Shown here: one piece after another, positions 11,268 through 23,980 of the stretch
Position numbering within the stretch: the first letter of the stretch is position 1
Layout: each line of letters begins with the position of its first letter
DNA from: Endothia cerciana
Taxonomy: Eukaryota > Ascomycota > Sordariomycetes > Diaporthales > Cryphonectriaceae
Direction of reading: 5' to 3'
Assembly (NCBI GenBank): GCA_026119935.1
Contig: JALRMH010000009.1
Span: 620,001-684,000, forward strand
DNA length: 64,000 bases
The notes under the pieces: generated by a model
Told to the model about the DNA's origin: nothing
Databases searched by the model: none
The model's input: the letters and a program-made list of their open reading frames with translations, nothing else
Program-made: the position numbers and the translations under genes

Positions 11268-12805
11268 CTGATTTAACGCTGCAGTACGGACTGGGCTTAG
11301 TATGACTGCTGAAGAAGAAGAAATAGAGTGGGGGGAGGTGTTCCCCTTCGGCATAAAGACTTTCGTGTTACAAGAACAAGATTCATGGACACTTACAAAA
11401 TATTCGACATCTGAAGTATCTGTACCCATTTACACATTGAAGCAGCCCAGGAGACTTCCCGTCGACCGCAAGTCCTCATTTTTGAAAGCAGGAAAAGCCT
11501 CAATGCTGTGACATGATATGAGACGGGGGAATAACCCACTGAACAGACAATAACAACGGACGCTTGCTACGTACCGTACGATGAAGCAGGTACCTGAACC
11601 ACTGCTCTGTTCCTTCAAAGTCTCCTCTATGCCTTTCTGGAGGCCCTCTGGCATATCATTGGGATCTACAGCCCAGAAGATCTGAGATTGTCGTGGAGTT
11701 GTTGCTTAGTCTCGCACCCCTCCTAGGATGTACAAGTCCGGGCCGAGGAATTTCGCAGTGCTTCCAAGGTAACTCACATCTGGCTTGGTCCCGTATCATC
11801 CATATACCGTCTGCCGAAGGACCTCACATCTCTGCGACTGAATGGTACTAGTGGCGTCTTGGACCCAACTCATTCTGACCCTGGCATCCAATGCGCATAT
11901 ATCTAACGATTGGAGAATAACAATAACAACGCAATAAAGACTGCGACAGTTTAGATGATTCGAGTACTCCAGATATTTTCAAACCAATTCTTATGCTAAG
12001 GTAGGAATCATCTAGGAATAATACTAAGCGGTCGACTTGCGGCAGCGGCTTGAGTTGCACCGGACAAGTAATGTCTCGCTCCGCTCCCAGCTTCCTTTGT
12101 TCCTAGCCTACCACTACCTCCTAACCTACTGGTTGACCTTGAACCGGCGGGGGGACGCGCAAGCCGCTAATCTGAAACAGAGGCAACGTCCATATACGGA
12201 ACAGAAGCGTGCTGCCAAGTTCCATCAACCTGATGTGCGTCAAGCAGGTGAATTTGATAAATTTGGGTATGGTGCTATTGGACGTACTACTCTCTTGGCA
12301 ACTCGGCGACAGAAACCAACTAGAAGTGCCGCAATGCACGGAATAGACAACGCCGACAACTCGAGACTAGACCACTCCTAGATTCCGGGGCGGGGTCGAG
12401 AACAATAGGAGAAAATTTAGACATACATGAAGCAGTATATGTGTGCAAAGACCGCAAAAGGGATAAACCGCGCTTCAGGCGGAGTCTATGAATATTCCAC
12501 AGCCCCCCCCCTAACTTGTGTGTTAGCAGTAGAGGCAATTGAAGTGTTTGTAATTTGTGTATCTACATTCGCTTCCTAGTTATGGAATTTAGGCTGAGAC
12601 CAGGTTTAATTAAAGGCTTCGGCTATGGACTCGAAGTTATAATCTCGGGACGCTTCAGACTTATTCTTATTCCAGGGATAGAGATGGCTATGACACTTCT
12701 TGAAGGTTGTCGTTCATCGATACAAATAGATGGAAGAGATGTCATTCAACATACGTGCTGTAAATCAGTGGCGCTCTCCGTTCACTGCCCCGTGGTTACT
12801 GCTAC
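11268..12805. other. intergenic, possible upstream exons of the disordered-protein gene
   Basis: On the minus strand around 11590-11760 there are short protein-like stretches (one including AKFLGPDLYILGG, another PEGLQKGIEETLKEQ) next to plausible splice sites. They could be 5' exons of the gene ending at 9265, but no phase-consistent join was established. The rest shows nothing coding. A short C run lies at 12502-12510. Confidence 0.3.
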
Positions 12806-14539
12806 TTAATCATCAATGGTTGCCCTGGCGGCACGATCCTTTTGCCACGGCAATGGATCCGTAGCAACCTTGACTGGGCCGACAGCACCAGACTCAGCGT
12901 CCCTCTGCCTCTGCCACTCCTCAATATCCCGGTGATCTACGAAGTTGCCGTGCAGGCCAAGCTTGAGCTTTAGCGGCAGATGCAGCACCGCAAGGGGGCC
13001 TTGGGCCAGGTTCTGCGCATCAAAGATGGCCACATCATTCCTCAACACATCCAGATGATTCATCAGGGCAATGAGGAAGCCTTCCCCCTCGCCACCGCCG
13101 TCCTTTGGAATGAAACTCGGCTCCTGGAACGTGATCGTTGGCCCTGCGAAGAAGATATCTTCCTCACCCTTTGCAAGAGGGTTCTCGGGGTCCCAAGTAT
13201 AATGGCCCAGACAGTTGAACAGCCCACCAGCAGGCGGACCACACTTGGCGAAGTCATACGGGCGGGTGGGGTCGACCTTGGCGAGCCAGAAATGCTTGTA
13301 CTTCTTGGTGACCCAGCGATCATCGATGCGGCTGAACTCTCCATTGGTGGGCCAGACGAAGGCGGGTGTGATGCGTGTCTCGGTCTTCGCCTTTGGATCG
13401 AGAATCCACCGCGTGGTCGGGCTGCTGAGCTTGTTGGGCACGCGCAGGTGTCCTTCAGGCTGAGGGTCCGGAGGCCACCAGAAGAAGACGTTGCCATCGG
13501 CTACCGTGAGGTCCACGACGACCTTGCCTTCTTCATTCTCGTAGCAACCTGCGACGTGGCCGTGGAAAGCTGCGAAAGGTCAGTGCCATCGAGCACGAAG
13601 ATGGGAAAGAGACGCACCATTGTCAGCTCTAAACCAGATAATGTCCTCGCCCTTCCCTCTCCGTCTCGGTACCAAGCCATACCACTGATCCTCATTCGGA
13701 TCCCAAGCGAACTTCTCCCCGCCACTCTTCATCCTATCGACATTCACCTTCAACGGCGTCAGCGGTAGCACGACGTAGTTCTTACTCAGACCCATATCGT
13801 GGATCATGCCCGCAAACGGCGCCTTATACCACGCCTCCTCTGTCTTCTTTCCGTCCGCATTGATCGCCCACACGGCCACATCCAGACTCCCGTCATTGCC
13901 ATCCCCGCCCGCCTCGTACGCAAAACATATCATCTCCCCCGTATCGGGGTCGAACTTCGGATGCGCAGTAAACGTCGGCGTCTTGATCTGGCCCTCGAAG
14001 TCATACCGCCCGAGCGTCTCAAGCGTGACGGGGTCCATCGCGAACGGCGGCCCGTCCTCCTTGGACGCGAGCAGCATCCCCCGCCAGAACGTGATGTTGG
14101 TGTTACTCGCCGTGCGGATCACGCCCTTCACCGTCTCGTTGTCCGTCCAGGGGTTCCGATACCGCCCAAACAGGCTGCCGCGCGCTGCCGTCTCGGCCTT
14201 GTACCTGTCCGTCTGGACATAGCGCTGCTTGAGGTCGGCGTGACCACCTGCGATCCGGATCGCGGTCACGGAGCCATCGCCGTTGAAGTGGATGTCGTCC
14301 TCAAACAGCGGAGGGAAGCGATGGTCCGGCTGGATACGGTAGAAGGTCCCGTTGATGTCCTTGGGGATGCTGCCACTCACCTCGAGGTCGAACACATCGC
14401 CTTCGAAGCGTGAGGGCTTGTTCATCCCCTTGAACACGTCCGTATCCGGGAAGGCCGTCGCGTCGCCCGGCCTGGCGAGCTTTCCGGAGGCGTACCCGGA
14501 TCTCTTGACGGCGGGGGCGAGGTCGAAGATGTGCGCCAT
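12806..14539 (-). CDS. carotenoid/stilbene cleavage oxygenase (CAO-1 type)
   Basis: Two exons (14539-13618 and 13569-12806) around a 48-nt intron encode 561 residues. This is a seven-bladed beta-propeller non-haem iron dioxygenase of the RPE65/carotenoid oxygenase family. The four iron-binding His are visible at H193 (TAHPKFD), H247 (MIHDMG), H312 (FHGHVAG) and about H514 (LHGNFVD). The hallmark stretches FNGDGSV and [16 protein letters not shown] are also present. Overall resemblance is to Neurospora CAO-1, which cleaves resveratrol-like stilbenes, rather than to the carotenoid-cleaving CarX; substrate is inferred. No signal peptide, so probably cytosolic. It diverges from the SnoaL-like gene at 15469 with about 930 bp between starts, suggesting shared control. 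The tail after the last His is somewhat extended. Confidence 0.92.
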
Positions 14540-15468
14540 GGTGGCTGGCTAGCAACAATAGGACGGCAGCTCACGAAACTGCCCAGGTGCGGGCCGGACT
14601 GCCTCGAGCTAGCCCTCTCCACAGGCAGAGCCAGCTTATAACCAGACGGGTGCGCATCCCGGACGAGCATAACGCGTTCCAATTGTATTGCCGTACGATC
14701 TTCCTCATCCTACCTGCTCGGGTTATTTCGAGGACCCGAGCTCGGCAAATAGTCGTCCTGCCCGCACGGCATTGCACCCCCAAACGCCAGTTCTACACCC
14801 ACCTGCAGGCCGGGCTTGGGTACAGATGATCTTCCCGCTTGTCCAAGTCCCCGGAACTAGATCCCGAGGTCAGGTCAACGAAAGGCGGAAATATAGTCCA
14901 CACGAGACAAAGTTAGGATTGGTTAATACTATGTTAATACTGTTATTAATTTCGTCCTGACATAACCCGTCTACAGGTCACAAAAGGGGCGATTGTCAGT
15001 TTAGCGTCAAGAGGATCGACTTTCCTATTACAAGGCTGAGCAGCCAGTTGCCCCGTGTCATTCTTGTCGCTGAGACTGTTAACGCCCACCTCAGGCAGAA
15101 GAGAGAACCTCGGGGAGCTAGTCACCGTAGTACCCGTAGACTAGAGTAACAACTTCTGGGGACGGACGAGTGGGAGAAGTGCCCGCCAGCGCCCGCACAT
15201 CACCTGGCTGCAGTGCTCGCATAAGATCGTCTAAAGAATGCGGGGACCCCACATTACGGCGCTACTTGAATATGCGGCAGTTCATGTTAGGTCAAGAAGT
15301 CAGGATCTGGAGACTGAGGATATATTCTCCGCACCCAGACGGTGACCCGGTGGCTGCTTGATCATGGGACCCGGATAAACAGAAGCTGAAAGTTAAAAGC
15401 TCGAGCACCTGGATCTAGAGCGTTGGTCATAACAGACGACAAAACGCAACATCATACAGAGAAACAAC
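14540..15468. promoter_or_regulatory. divergent intergenic region between oxygenase and SnoaL-like gene
   Basis: This 929-bp stretch contains both 5' ends and no convincing coding sequence. It is a probable bidirectional promoter; no specific operator was identified. Confidence 0.5.
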
Positions 15469-16529
15469 ATGGAATCCGAATTCGCTGAACTCAAACAACA
15501 AGTCGCTGCCCTGCAGAAGGAACTGTCTCGTGTCTCAGGTAGTCTCGAATTCGTCAACACTGCTCGGCTCAGGAACAACGGGCGCTGACAGTAAGCCTAC
15601 AGACGAGTCAGAGGTCCGGAAAACACACTTCAAGTACGGCTACTACCTCGACAAATGTCTCTACAATGAGGTGTGCCCTCCCCACTCTCTCTTGTCACTC
15701 CTGGCCCGGCGTCGCTGACAGGATTCAGGTCGTCGACCTCTTCTCCGACCACCCAGACACCTACGTCGAGTTCCTCGGCTCGCGGTACCGCGGCAAGGAG
15801 GGCGTCAAGCGCCTCTACCAGGGACGCTTCCAGCAGTACTTCGTAAAGGGGCGGAATGGCCCTGTCCACGGCTTTCTGCTTGACCACGCCATGATGCAGG
15901 ACATTGTGGACGTGGACCCGAGCGGGACCCACGCGTGGGTCCGAATGAGAGCACTGATGTCCGCGGGTACGCACGATAGCGTCAATGAAGTCCACCCTCG
16001 AGGCCACGTGCAGTGGTGGGAGGGGGGCCTGTACGAGAATGAGTACATCAAGGAGGGCGGCATCTGGAGGCTTTTCCGGTATCGATACTTCCCGTTCTGG
16101 CACGGTGAGTCTATTCTGGGGGATCCCCCGTCCAGAATCTCATTGAATCCACGTTGCTGACGCTTCAACGCAGGCGAGTTCGAAAGCGGCTGGTCCCACA
16201 CCAAGAAGAACTACATCCCCTGGCCCACGAAGACCTATCCGGAGGACCCCTTCGGCCCGGATGAGATCCTTGAGCAGAAGATGCTCTGGCCCGACACCCG
16301 CGTCATTCCCTTCCACTACCCGCACCCCGTGACCGGGAAGAGGATCAGCGATGACGACCTCCGCGCTCCTGGTTATGGCGAGGACGTCTCAAAGTCGGAG
16401 AAGCCCTTGACGCTGCAGCTGCCTAGTGGCCAGAAGCGGGAGGGCGCGACAGAGGGAGTCACTGAGAGCAAGCCGGGGACGAAGATTCTACCAGAGTTGG
16501 TGCAGAACAAGGCTGTGAACGGAGCTTGA
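15469..16529 (+). CDS. SnoaL-like (NTF2-fold) protein
   Basis: Four exons (15469-15538, 15603-15670, 15729-16104, 16174-16529) with introns of 64, 58 and 69 nt encode 289 residues. A short N-terminal coiled-coil segment (residues 1-23) precedes a cone-fold domain of the SnoaL/NTF2 type, seen in the pattern KYGYYLDKCLYNE...VDLFSDHPDTYVEF and the later W-rich strand around HVQWWEGGLYENEYIKEGG. Such domains act as small-molecule isomerases, hydratases or dehydratases, often in fungal aromatic or secondary metabolism. The C-terminal 60 residues are polar and probably disordered. It is divergently paired with the carotenoid/stilbene oxygenase, so a role on an aromatic cleavage product is plausible but not shown. 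Confidence 0.85.
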
Positions 16530-17047
16530 GGCAGCTGGGGGACGAGGCTCGTGATGTACATCCATCTGGGGCTCATTTTCACACAACGGCCATCTTTAGC
16601 ATTCATCCTCATGAGTAATAGGCATGGAAGCCTGTGAAACTACTGCATATGACACGGAATAAATCTATGACTTGAACGGCGTCGGAGACTACTTGAATGT
16701 TGACCTCATCTAACAAGCATACCTCGCAAAGGCTCCTCTGGCCACAACGCATAGACTGCACATTTGCCCTCAGCGATGCCCGCCCCACTAGTCCCCTTAA
16801 CTACATATGTAATCATCGATCTTGTGATATTTCATGCATATGTGGTACTTTTCAACACTCGTCGCTGGTCAAGTCCCTGGAGTTCGCAAAAGGCCCAACA
16901 GAATGGAGCCGTTGCCCTGGGTCATGCTCCCTGCCACCGCATCTGAACAGCGCATACAGTCATCATCAGGACTCATATCAGTGGGATGGCAGGTAGGTTG
17001 TGATGAAGGCAATGTTTCTCGTGATTTGGACATGTCGGAAGAACTAT
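16530..17047. other. convergent intergenic region
   Basis: Lies between the 3' ends of the SnoaL-like gene and the acid phosphatase. No coding evidence was seen; it presumably holds both polyadenylation regions. Confidence 0.5.
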
Positions 17048-19040
17048 CTAATCCCTCTTCTTCAGCGTCAGGCTATCTCCCACACTCCCATCGTCTCCCC
17101 TGATGTACGTCCATGTCAGCTCCTTCTCACTCTCCACGGTCAACTTGCCGAACCCGTAGTGCTCATCATCCAGCTCAACCGTGATGTCCGCCCACGACTC
17201 GCCCGCATCCAGGGTGCTGTGGCTCTCGATGTTACCCGCGGCACCGTTGATGATGTGCGTCAGGCTCTTGCCGGGATTCGTGTAGAAGGTATTGTTGTCC
17301 ACCACGCTCGCCTGGTCAATCGTGCCGTTCGCGCCGAGCGGGAAGAGCCGCTCGTACCAGTGGATGTGCCCGGCGATGTAGAGGTCGACCTCGTATTCCA
17401 GAAAGACGCCCTCCCACGCCGCGCGGATGTACGATTCGTAGCTCGAGACCTGCGTGCTGTACATGGGCCTGTGGCTCATGGCGATGACCCAGGGCGTCTT
17501 GGTCCTGTCGACGCTCTCGAGGTCCTTGACCAGCCACTTGTACTGCTCGTAGGCGGTGTTGTCTCTGATTTTGTTGTCCTCGATCTTGCCAAACGGGCCC
17601 GAGTCCGTGACGAAGGTCTCGTCTATGGTCGGGTGGGTCTCATTCGGGTTGGACCCTTCCTCGATGTCGCGCGCGAAGGGCCACTCGGGAGAGTCGGCAT
17701 AGTCGGTCTCGGCATCGAGCGTGATGAAGTGCGCGAGGCCGTAGTCGAATGAGTACCAGAAGTTGCCCACGCCTCCAGATTCAGGACCGGGGGCACGGAA
17801 ACGGTGTTGGAAGGCGGTGAAGTTTCTGGGGTGCTTGTCAGAACGGCACTGGCCTCACTCTGCCTGTCAAGGACTGGGGGGGGAGGGGCAAGAACTTGCC
17901 GCTGTGACGGCGGGCAGCTGTAGTACGTCAGGTTCGTTGCCGGCGCCGTGGAGTTTGGCTCGTCGTTATTCAGGTACGCCGTCAGGGGATTGCCAGGGCC
18001 GTCATACTCAGCACACGACGCCTCGTGGTTTCCGGGCAGAACCATGTACGGGATCTTGAGGGAGATGTTATTCATCCACTGTTGCCACAGGTCCCAGTTG
18101 CTCTCGTAGATGACCGAGCTATCACCGCCGAGAGGGCCGCCCTGGTTCGCGGTCTCCCCCGCCGGCAGCGGAGTGTTGTAGCTTTCGGGGTAGTCACCGG
18201 GCGGCAACTCACTCGACGTGCCGTTATAGCAGACGGGCCAGTCGTCCTCGCACGCCAGGACTCCATCGTACCAGTCGTCCGCGTACGAGAGGTCGCCGCC
18301 GTGCCACACGAAGTTGAGGGAGCCATTCAGAGACTCCTGCAGCAGCTGCGCGTACGTGCCGTCCGCGTTGGTGTAGCCCATATCATTGACGACGGCGACC
18401 GTGAAGGGCTTCGCGGTGCCGGGGGCGGGGGCGGTCTTAAAGGTCAGCACATCGGACTGTGTGGTGCCGTTGGAGGCGGCGATCTGATAGTAGTAGGTCG
18501 TGCCGGCCTTCAGGTCCTCGATCTGCACATTGTGGAAGTACTGGCTGCACTGCGTGGCCGAGACCAGGGAGCAGGGAGGCGTGCGGTCGTAGCTGGATAT
18601 ATATCAGCACACGCTTTGAGGTGTTTCGGTCGTCCCCAGGACAGACGGACTCACGTGGTAGACTGCCCCTTTGCCATGCAGGTCAGGTTCTTCCCGGACT
18701 CGCCCCAGTAGACCGTGGGGTCTTCATCCAGGCCGAATGGCGTCTGGAAGTGGACGTTGATGCCATTTGGGATGTACGACAGCGAGATGACATTGATATT
18801 GTTGGTCGGGTTCTCGCTCGCCGGCGTGACAGCTGGAGGCTCGACCAGACGAGGGAAGCCGCTGCCCTTCACGCCGTTGACCGACGGATCGACCCAGTCT
18901 GCCACAGGAATCTCGGGTCCGGTGTATGGATATAGGGTGTCCACGTCGCGAGCCTCCTTGTCGACAGTCACGCCCGCGGGAGCTGGGGCGGCGGAGACGG
19001 CAGAGATGGCGCCCAGGAGCGCTACTGCTGTAACTCTCAT
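17048..19040 (-). CDS. secreted purple acid phosphatase
   Basis: Three exons (19040-18655, 18592-17900, 17825-17048) encode 618 residues. It starts with a signal peptide (about 1-17), then an N-terminal fibronectin-like domain and a calcineurin-like metallophosphatase domain. Metal-ligand blocks are visible in order: NDMGY, GGDLSYADDW, GNHE, the His of VIAMSHRPMYS, and GHIHWYER. It would release phosphate from organic esters in the medium. Several NxS/T sites suggest glycosylation. Intron 2 (17899-17826) needs a GC donor (GCAAGT); the nearby GT alternative gives the wrong phase. The first block reads ND rather than the usual GD, a mild deviation that keeps the ligand Asp. Confidence 0.93.
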
Positions 19041-20295
19041 CCTGACGGCGGTGAGACTGGTGGCTGGCGCAGGACTTAGGTGAGCAGATCGCTGCCGGAC
19101 AGCAGCGACGAGAACCTCATCGTCAGGGTCCGCATTGGCCTTTTGTACCGTCAGCTCCTCACCGTCGCGTCGCATCAGGAAAGTCGGCAAAAGGAACAAT
19201 CTGATATCGGCCAACCCGGTAGCCGGCCTGCATTAGGCCGGCGGAGCGTAGGATTTCTGGCGGGGAGCTTCGCGCCAATGGTAGCCTCGAACCGCATCAC
19301 GACCATGGGGTGAGCCCAGTGGACCGCAAGGGGCGGTTTGATTGCTTCTGTGGCCATTGGACGACCGGTGGGAGATGCCGAAGGGTGTGCCCTCCCTTGC
19401 CTTATCACCAACCACGTCGTCGATGCCGGGACATGTGCAAGGGACCGGCCAGTCGAGGCTCAGCGACCTGCTCAACGTGGTTAGCCTGCTGTAGTGATCA
19501 ACAGGCCTAATCCGGCAGCTATTTGGACCCGCTGGGCTGAGCCTGTGCCCGCGCCGTCGCGTCCCCTCCTCGCCCCAACCTCGCGTCCTGCCTGCTCAGG
19601 CTCGGTGAGCAACGAGGGTAACGAAGGTGAAGCAGATCGCAGACAGGGATGCCAGGGGAAGCTCCCCCAATCTTCTAGAAGGACTGTAGTATGATCTGGA
19701 GCCAAGACATGTCAGGTACGATCACCACCTTGGCATGCAGTGCGTGGAGGCTCGTCCCACAGCGCATTATAACCGTATCGCCCTGACCAGCCACCCCCGG
19801 CCCTCTATGTCACGACTGTAACCATTCGCTGCAATGAATTCCTAGCGAGCTAGAAGCTGCCTCCACCACACACAGGGCTGTACTATCATATGCCCTACTG
19901 AAACCTCCGAATTGAGCTCCCATTTTTGTGTCAATGGACATCTGCGCCAGCGCTGCCCGTGAAGCCATCATCTAGACGTCCCAGAGAAACGACAAATTTC
20001 ATCCGCATCACCTTGGTGGGCCTGCGTTTCCCTGGCCCAAGTTTCGGCCTCCTCGTTTCTGACCCTGTCTGTTATTCTCTGTACCCTTTCCCATTTGCAT
20101 TGGCCGGTCACGAGCGATAACGGCCTCAGTGACCTCCTAGGTGTGCCCATACGCGCTTCCGCACCAGGGGCCACGAGAACATCTCGATCAGCAACCACGA
20201 TGTTCAAAAAGTCAGCATTACCTTTCATGGTTCTGCCCGTTTCCTCCGCCTCATCCTGCGTGCACGCCCTCTGTCGTCTTCACGCCCTTCTTCCT
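19041..20295. other. intergenic, no gene supported
   Basis: Contains the upstream region of the acid phosphatase and the 3' flank of the disordered-protein gene. No coding evidence was seen. Confidence 0.5.
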
Positions 20296-21820
20296 CTATG
20301 CAAAGAAGCTGACGGTCTCATCCACCTTCTTCGCCGTACCCAGCTCGCTGTTGATGCGCGCCTGCTTGGCCGGTTTGACAGGGGGCAAGATGGCAGCCTT
20401 GCGCTTGCTCAGGCCGGACTTCGAAGTGGATTTTGCGGTCGGCGGCGAAATCCCGGCTGAGCTGGTAAGTCCCACCTGAGAGACGTTACTGGATCCAGCC
20501 ATGCTAGTATTGAAGGTGCGGGACATAGTTATAAAAGACGGATCGTCAGGCTTCTTAAGGGAAGAAGAAAAGCCCAAGGTAGTAGACTTCTTGATGCTAT
20601 GCATGTCTGGCTTGGTCTTGGCAGCGGGCATGGGATGGCTCGCCGTGTCCTTCCCAAGCCTCCCTAGGTGTCGGCGGATATGAATAGCCGGCGTTGGCAG
20701 CACCACCTCCGTGCTCTCCTGGGACAGCAGCCTAAGCCTGGCTAGTTCAGGTAGGGGTGCCTCCGTGTGTGCAGTCGTATCAGCTCCTCCTGCGGGCGGC
20801 TCGGGATTCATGAGCGCGGAAGTCTCGAAGCCGTCTGTTGCCTTCGCCCCTTTCGTCGGAATCTTGGCCAGGGACAAACTGGCTCGAGCCGCTCTTGCTC
20901 GTCTGAGCTCGGGTGCTTGTGCCTGAGCCTGACGGTTGATAGACTCTGACAGGGTGCTGGCATTCCTGGTCTTCGACATGAATCTGAAGTCTGCCATCAT
21001 CTCACCTTTCTTGCGCTCCTTTGGCGTTTCAGTCAAGTCTATGGAACTTGTCGCGCTAGCCCTTCGAGACTTCGAAAATGTCACAATCTCCGGGATCGCT
21101 TCAGGTAAACCACTGTCAGCAGCGGCACGAGTCTTGCATTTTCCTGTGGTAGCAAAGTCCCGACCACTGCCTTGCTTGTCAGCGTTGTCTCCGAGGGTGG
21201 CGCTCAGTGAGTCGAGGTTGCCCTTTTCCCCTCTCGCACGAGTCTTGGCGAATGGGGATGTGAGGTTGTATTGGGTGGCAAACTTCGAGGGGGGCGCCGG
21301 GGCGGACTTGTTGACCTGACGACGACCTGACTGGTTCGCCATCTGCTTCTGCTCTTCCAGATCCTTCGAAGCTGCGACTGCCATCTCGTAGAACCTGAAG
21401 CCGCGGCTGATGGCTCCAGAATCCTCGAATTTGGGGTCCAGCTCGATGCCCTGGCCAGTCTCCAGGGCCAGGCGTTGTCCGAGCTCTGTATCAGGAGTCT
21501 CGTTTAGAAGGAAGGGACTCTTAGCGTCAGGAGGTTCCTGCGAGCTGACGTCGAAGCGACGAGCGGTTGAAGCCACGGCAAAGTACCTGTCCATCACTGT
21601 GTGGGGAAAAAAAATTAAAAAAAAATGCCTTGTCAGCTCATTGCTGCAGATACTGGGAGCGGACGAGTAGTAACGTACCTGACTGGATGAAGAGGTTGAG
21701 GTCGGCCTTGAGCACGCCCGCAGCGATGGCCCCCTCGAGTGCTGTCTCAACCTTGGCGAGCTCTTTCTTGTGAAGAGCCTCCTGTAGGGACCGTAGGGCG
21801 CTGGTCTGGGGTGATACCAT
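20296..21820 (-). CDS. Ser/Thr-rich disordered protein with short helical N-terminus
   Basis: Two exons (21820-21679 and 21596-20296) around an 82-nt intron with an A/T-rich middle encode 480 residues. The first ~60 residues are helix-forming (ALRSLQEALHKKELAKVE...), and the join across the intron is in phase. The rest is rich in Ser, Thr, Lys and Pro with repeated basic clusters (PPVKPAKQARI near the C-terminus), like nuclear or cytoskeleton-associated scaffolds. No known domain was recognised. Ser-Pro and basic-Ser motifs suggest phosphorylation, which is inference. Confidence 0.75.
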
Positions 21821-22846
21821 CGTGAGGTTCTGAGTGTGTAAGATGCAGGAGAAGATAGGCTCTGGGAAGAATGGGAAATTGATGTCGAAACTCCACAGAC
21901 ACGTTGGCGAAAGGAAGCCTGTGTTGTCGAATTTTAAGAGATGAAACTTTGCCGGCCGCGAGAGTCGGACGGCAAGAGGCAGCTGGAAGAGAGAGACGCG
22001 GTTCTAATGCATAGCAAGGCTCCACCGCGAGGCTGAGCTTCCCTTTCTCGTCAACCTTGAAATTCAACCCTACAACTTCGTCTCTCTCATCACCGAATCT
22101 CTACTCTACATTTAACTCGACTCAGGCTACGCCGATTTATTCCTGCGCATCCTCCTCCGCTACACTCCGCGATCGTCTCATTGGTTGAGACAGGCTTTGC
22201 TACTCCTTCATAAGACCATCACGCCTTTTGTGGGGCTCTCTTGCCACTCGGTTTCTCTTTCGTCAACTCATACGTGTTTTCTCACGGAAATCTGGTCAAC
22301 CCCAGAGCCTGGTCTTCAATTTCTAGAAGTCTGCTGTCTTATCAACCAACGCGTCCGACAATCCATACCAGGCATTCGCTCACAGCATTTCGCCCACCTC
22401 GAGAGCTCTCTTTTCCTCCTATTGATGACCTGAGCAAGACCGTGAGCATCCCCTTTCTCAAGTTCTGGGTGTTCAGAAATTTTCCACATCACCCTGCCCC
22501 TTCTCGGCGCCAAAGGCTCTTTGATCGCCTCGCCTGTTCTATACCAGCTGTACATCTAATCGCCTGATCTCTCCACTGACATGGGGCTCAGATTGAGAGC
22601 ATGTTTGTGAACAATTTGAAAACAAATTCAATTTGCAAGCAGCTATGCTCTCCAATCAAATCTATAGCCCTCATCGGGTTTCCTCCTGCCGATTAGTATC
22701 AGGGAGGAGGCTAGCCTGCCCAGAGGAAAATACGGTATGGCTAGAAGTTTCGTGGCACGACTCGCGACAAGGTTACGATCTCCCATTACCAAGCCTCAAT
22801 GATGACATCGTTAATGACCTGCTAGTTCAATGATATCCCCCCCGGC
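21821..22846. other. intergenic, no gene supported
   Basis: Pyrimidine-rich 5' flank of the minus-strand gene followed by sequence with no coding evidence, ending at the pseudogene. Confidence 0.45.
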
Positions 22847-23980
22847 ATGACAAAGGTCATCCCCAAGCCCCCACAGTACCTCTTCGATGACCCGCTTGCC
22901 TTCGCTTGTCGGCACCGCTTTGGCACGCTCCAGGAGTTCAAATTTGAGAGTTGGGAGATCTAGAAGATCAACGAAAGCGACTTGAAGTATGATGCCTAGG
23001 TCATTGCGACTCTTCAGTCGAAAGAGAACCCCAAGCACAACGTGCTCAAGCAGCTGGACGAAGACCCGGACCAGGCGTTGGTCAGGGTGATCTCAGGTTT
23101 GGTCAAGAACTTGAGCGAGATCTCGGCTCCTGAGCCCAACAAGGCCATCATCAGCTTGCTTTTGTTTGTTAGACCCGGCCCTAACGACAGTAGACTCCCT
23201 AAGGAGGGTGATACCTGTACCATCAAGCTTTACCGCTTCGAGGGACGGGTTCCCAGCTCATCAAGAGGTAACGAGACAATGTACGAGATTGATCCCTTTA
23301 TCCAAGGCATGGCTGTCCGCGTGGACGACCCATGCTTTGGTTGAGGGGTTAAGGACGACTCTTGGAAGAAGTGCATGGCATTCAAGGTCCAAGTCGACAG
23401 CAGAGCAGCACAGATGGTGAGGCCTGCACTGAAGCCCGAACAGTTCAAGGCTGGGGTCACGGAGATTCCTCAGAAATGTAAAGATATCCATGGACTTGCC
23501 TTCAAACTGCGACTGCCGACATCTTTTGTGTCCATCGTTCCACCCTTGGGACCGGCTTCGCGTGCAGGGTAATGTGGGAGGAAGTGTACGTCGACGAATG
23601 AGAGTAGCGTGAGTCGGAATTCTTGTGCGCTGCTCCCGTCAGAAGCGCATGATGCACTTCAACGACCTGAAGTACTCTACGATACCTGCCCTATCAAACA
23701 AGTTCTCGACCTGGTTCTTGATCGAACTTGGTTTCTTCGCCAGTCTCTCTATGTGGCCCACGATGAGTGGACAATTATGTCAGATTATCTACAGATTCAA
23801 AGCAAGACATCAGCGTCGATGAAGAGCCACAGTGACAACTACGATGATGAAAACGAGGACGGTCGGTCCAAGGTAGGCGAGGAATGGAACGACCTCGGTG
23901 ATGAGTTGAAGGCAAACTTGGACAAGGACAGGAATGGGCATGTTGATGGAGACGAGCCTATGAAGGCTTTTAATGATTGA
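22847..23980 (+). pseudogene. decayed gene with four in-frame stops, EF-hand-like C-terminus
   Basis: A single frame from an ATG at 22847 to a stop ending at 23980 reads as plausible protein throughout (377 codons before the final stop). It is broken by TAG at 22961, TAG at 22997, TGA at 23342 and TAA at 23570. No intron set was found that removes them all. The upstream part contains PPQYLFDDPLAF and KHNVLKQLDEDPDQALVRVISG. The acidic C-terminus has a perfect 12-residue EF-hand-type loop, DKDRNGHVDGDE. The parent family was not recognised. Two of the stops are TAG and one TGA, as expected from C-to-T changes, but single examples cannot prove repeat-induced mutation. Confidence 0.6.

Noticed and set aside
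13799..14413. Long plus-strand open frame opposite the carotenoid oxygenase
   Set aside because: It is the antisense shadow of a GC-rich gene with a clear family assignment.
17000..17752. 250-codon plus-strand open frame opposite the acid phosphatase
   Set aside because: Val/Arg-rich antisense shadow of the phosphatase coding strand; no motif.
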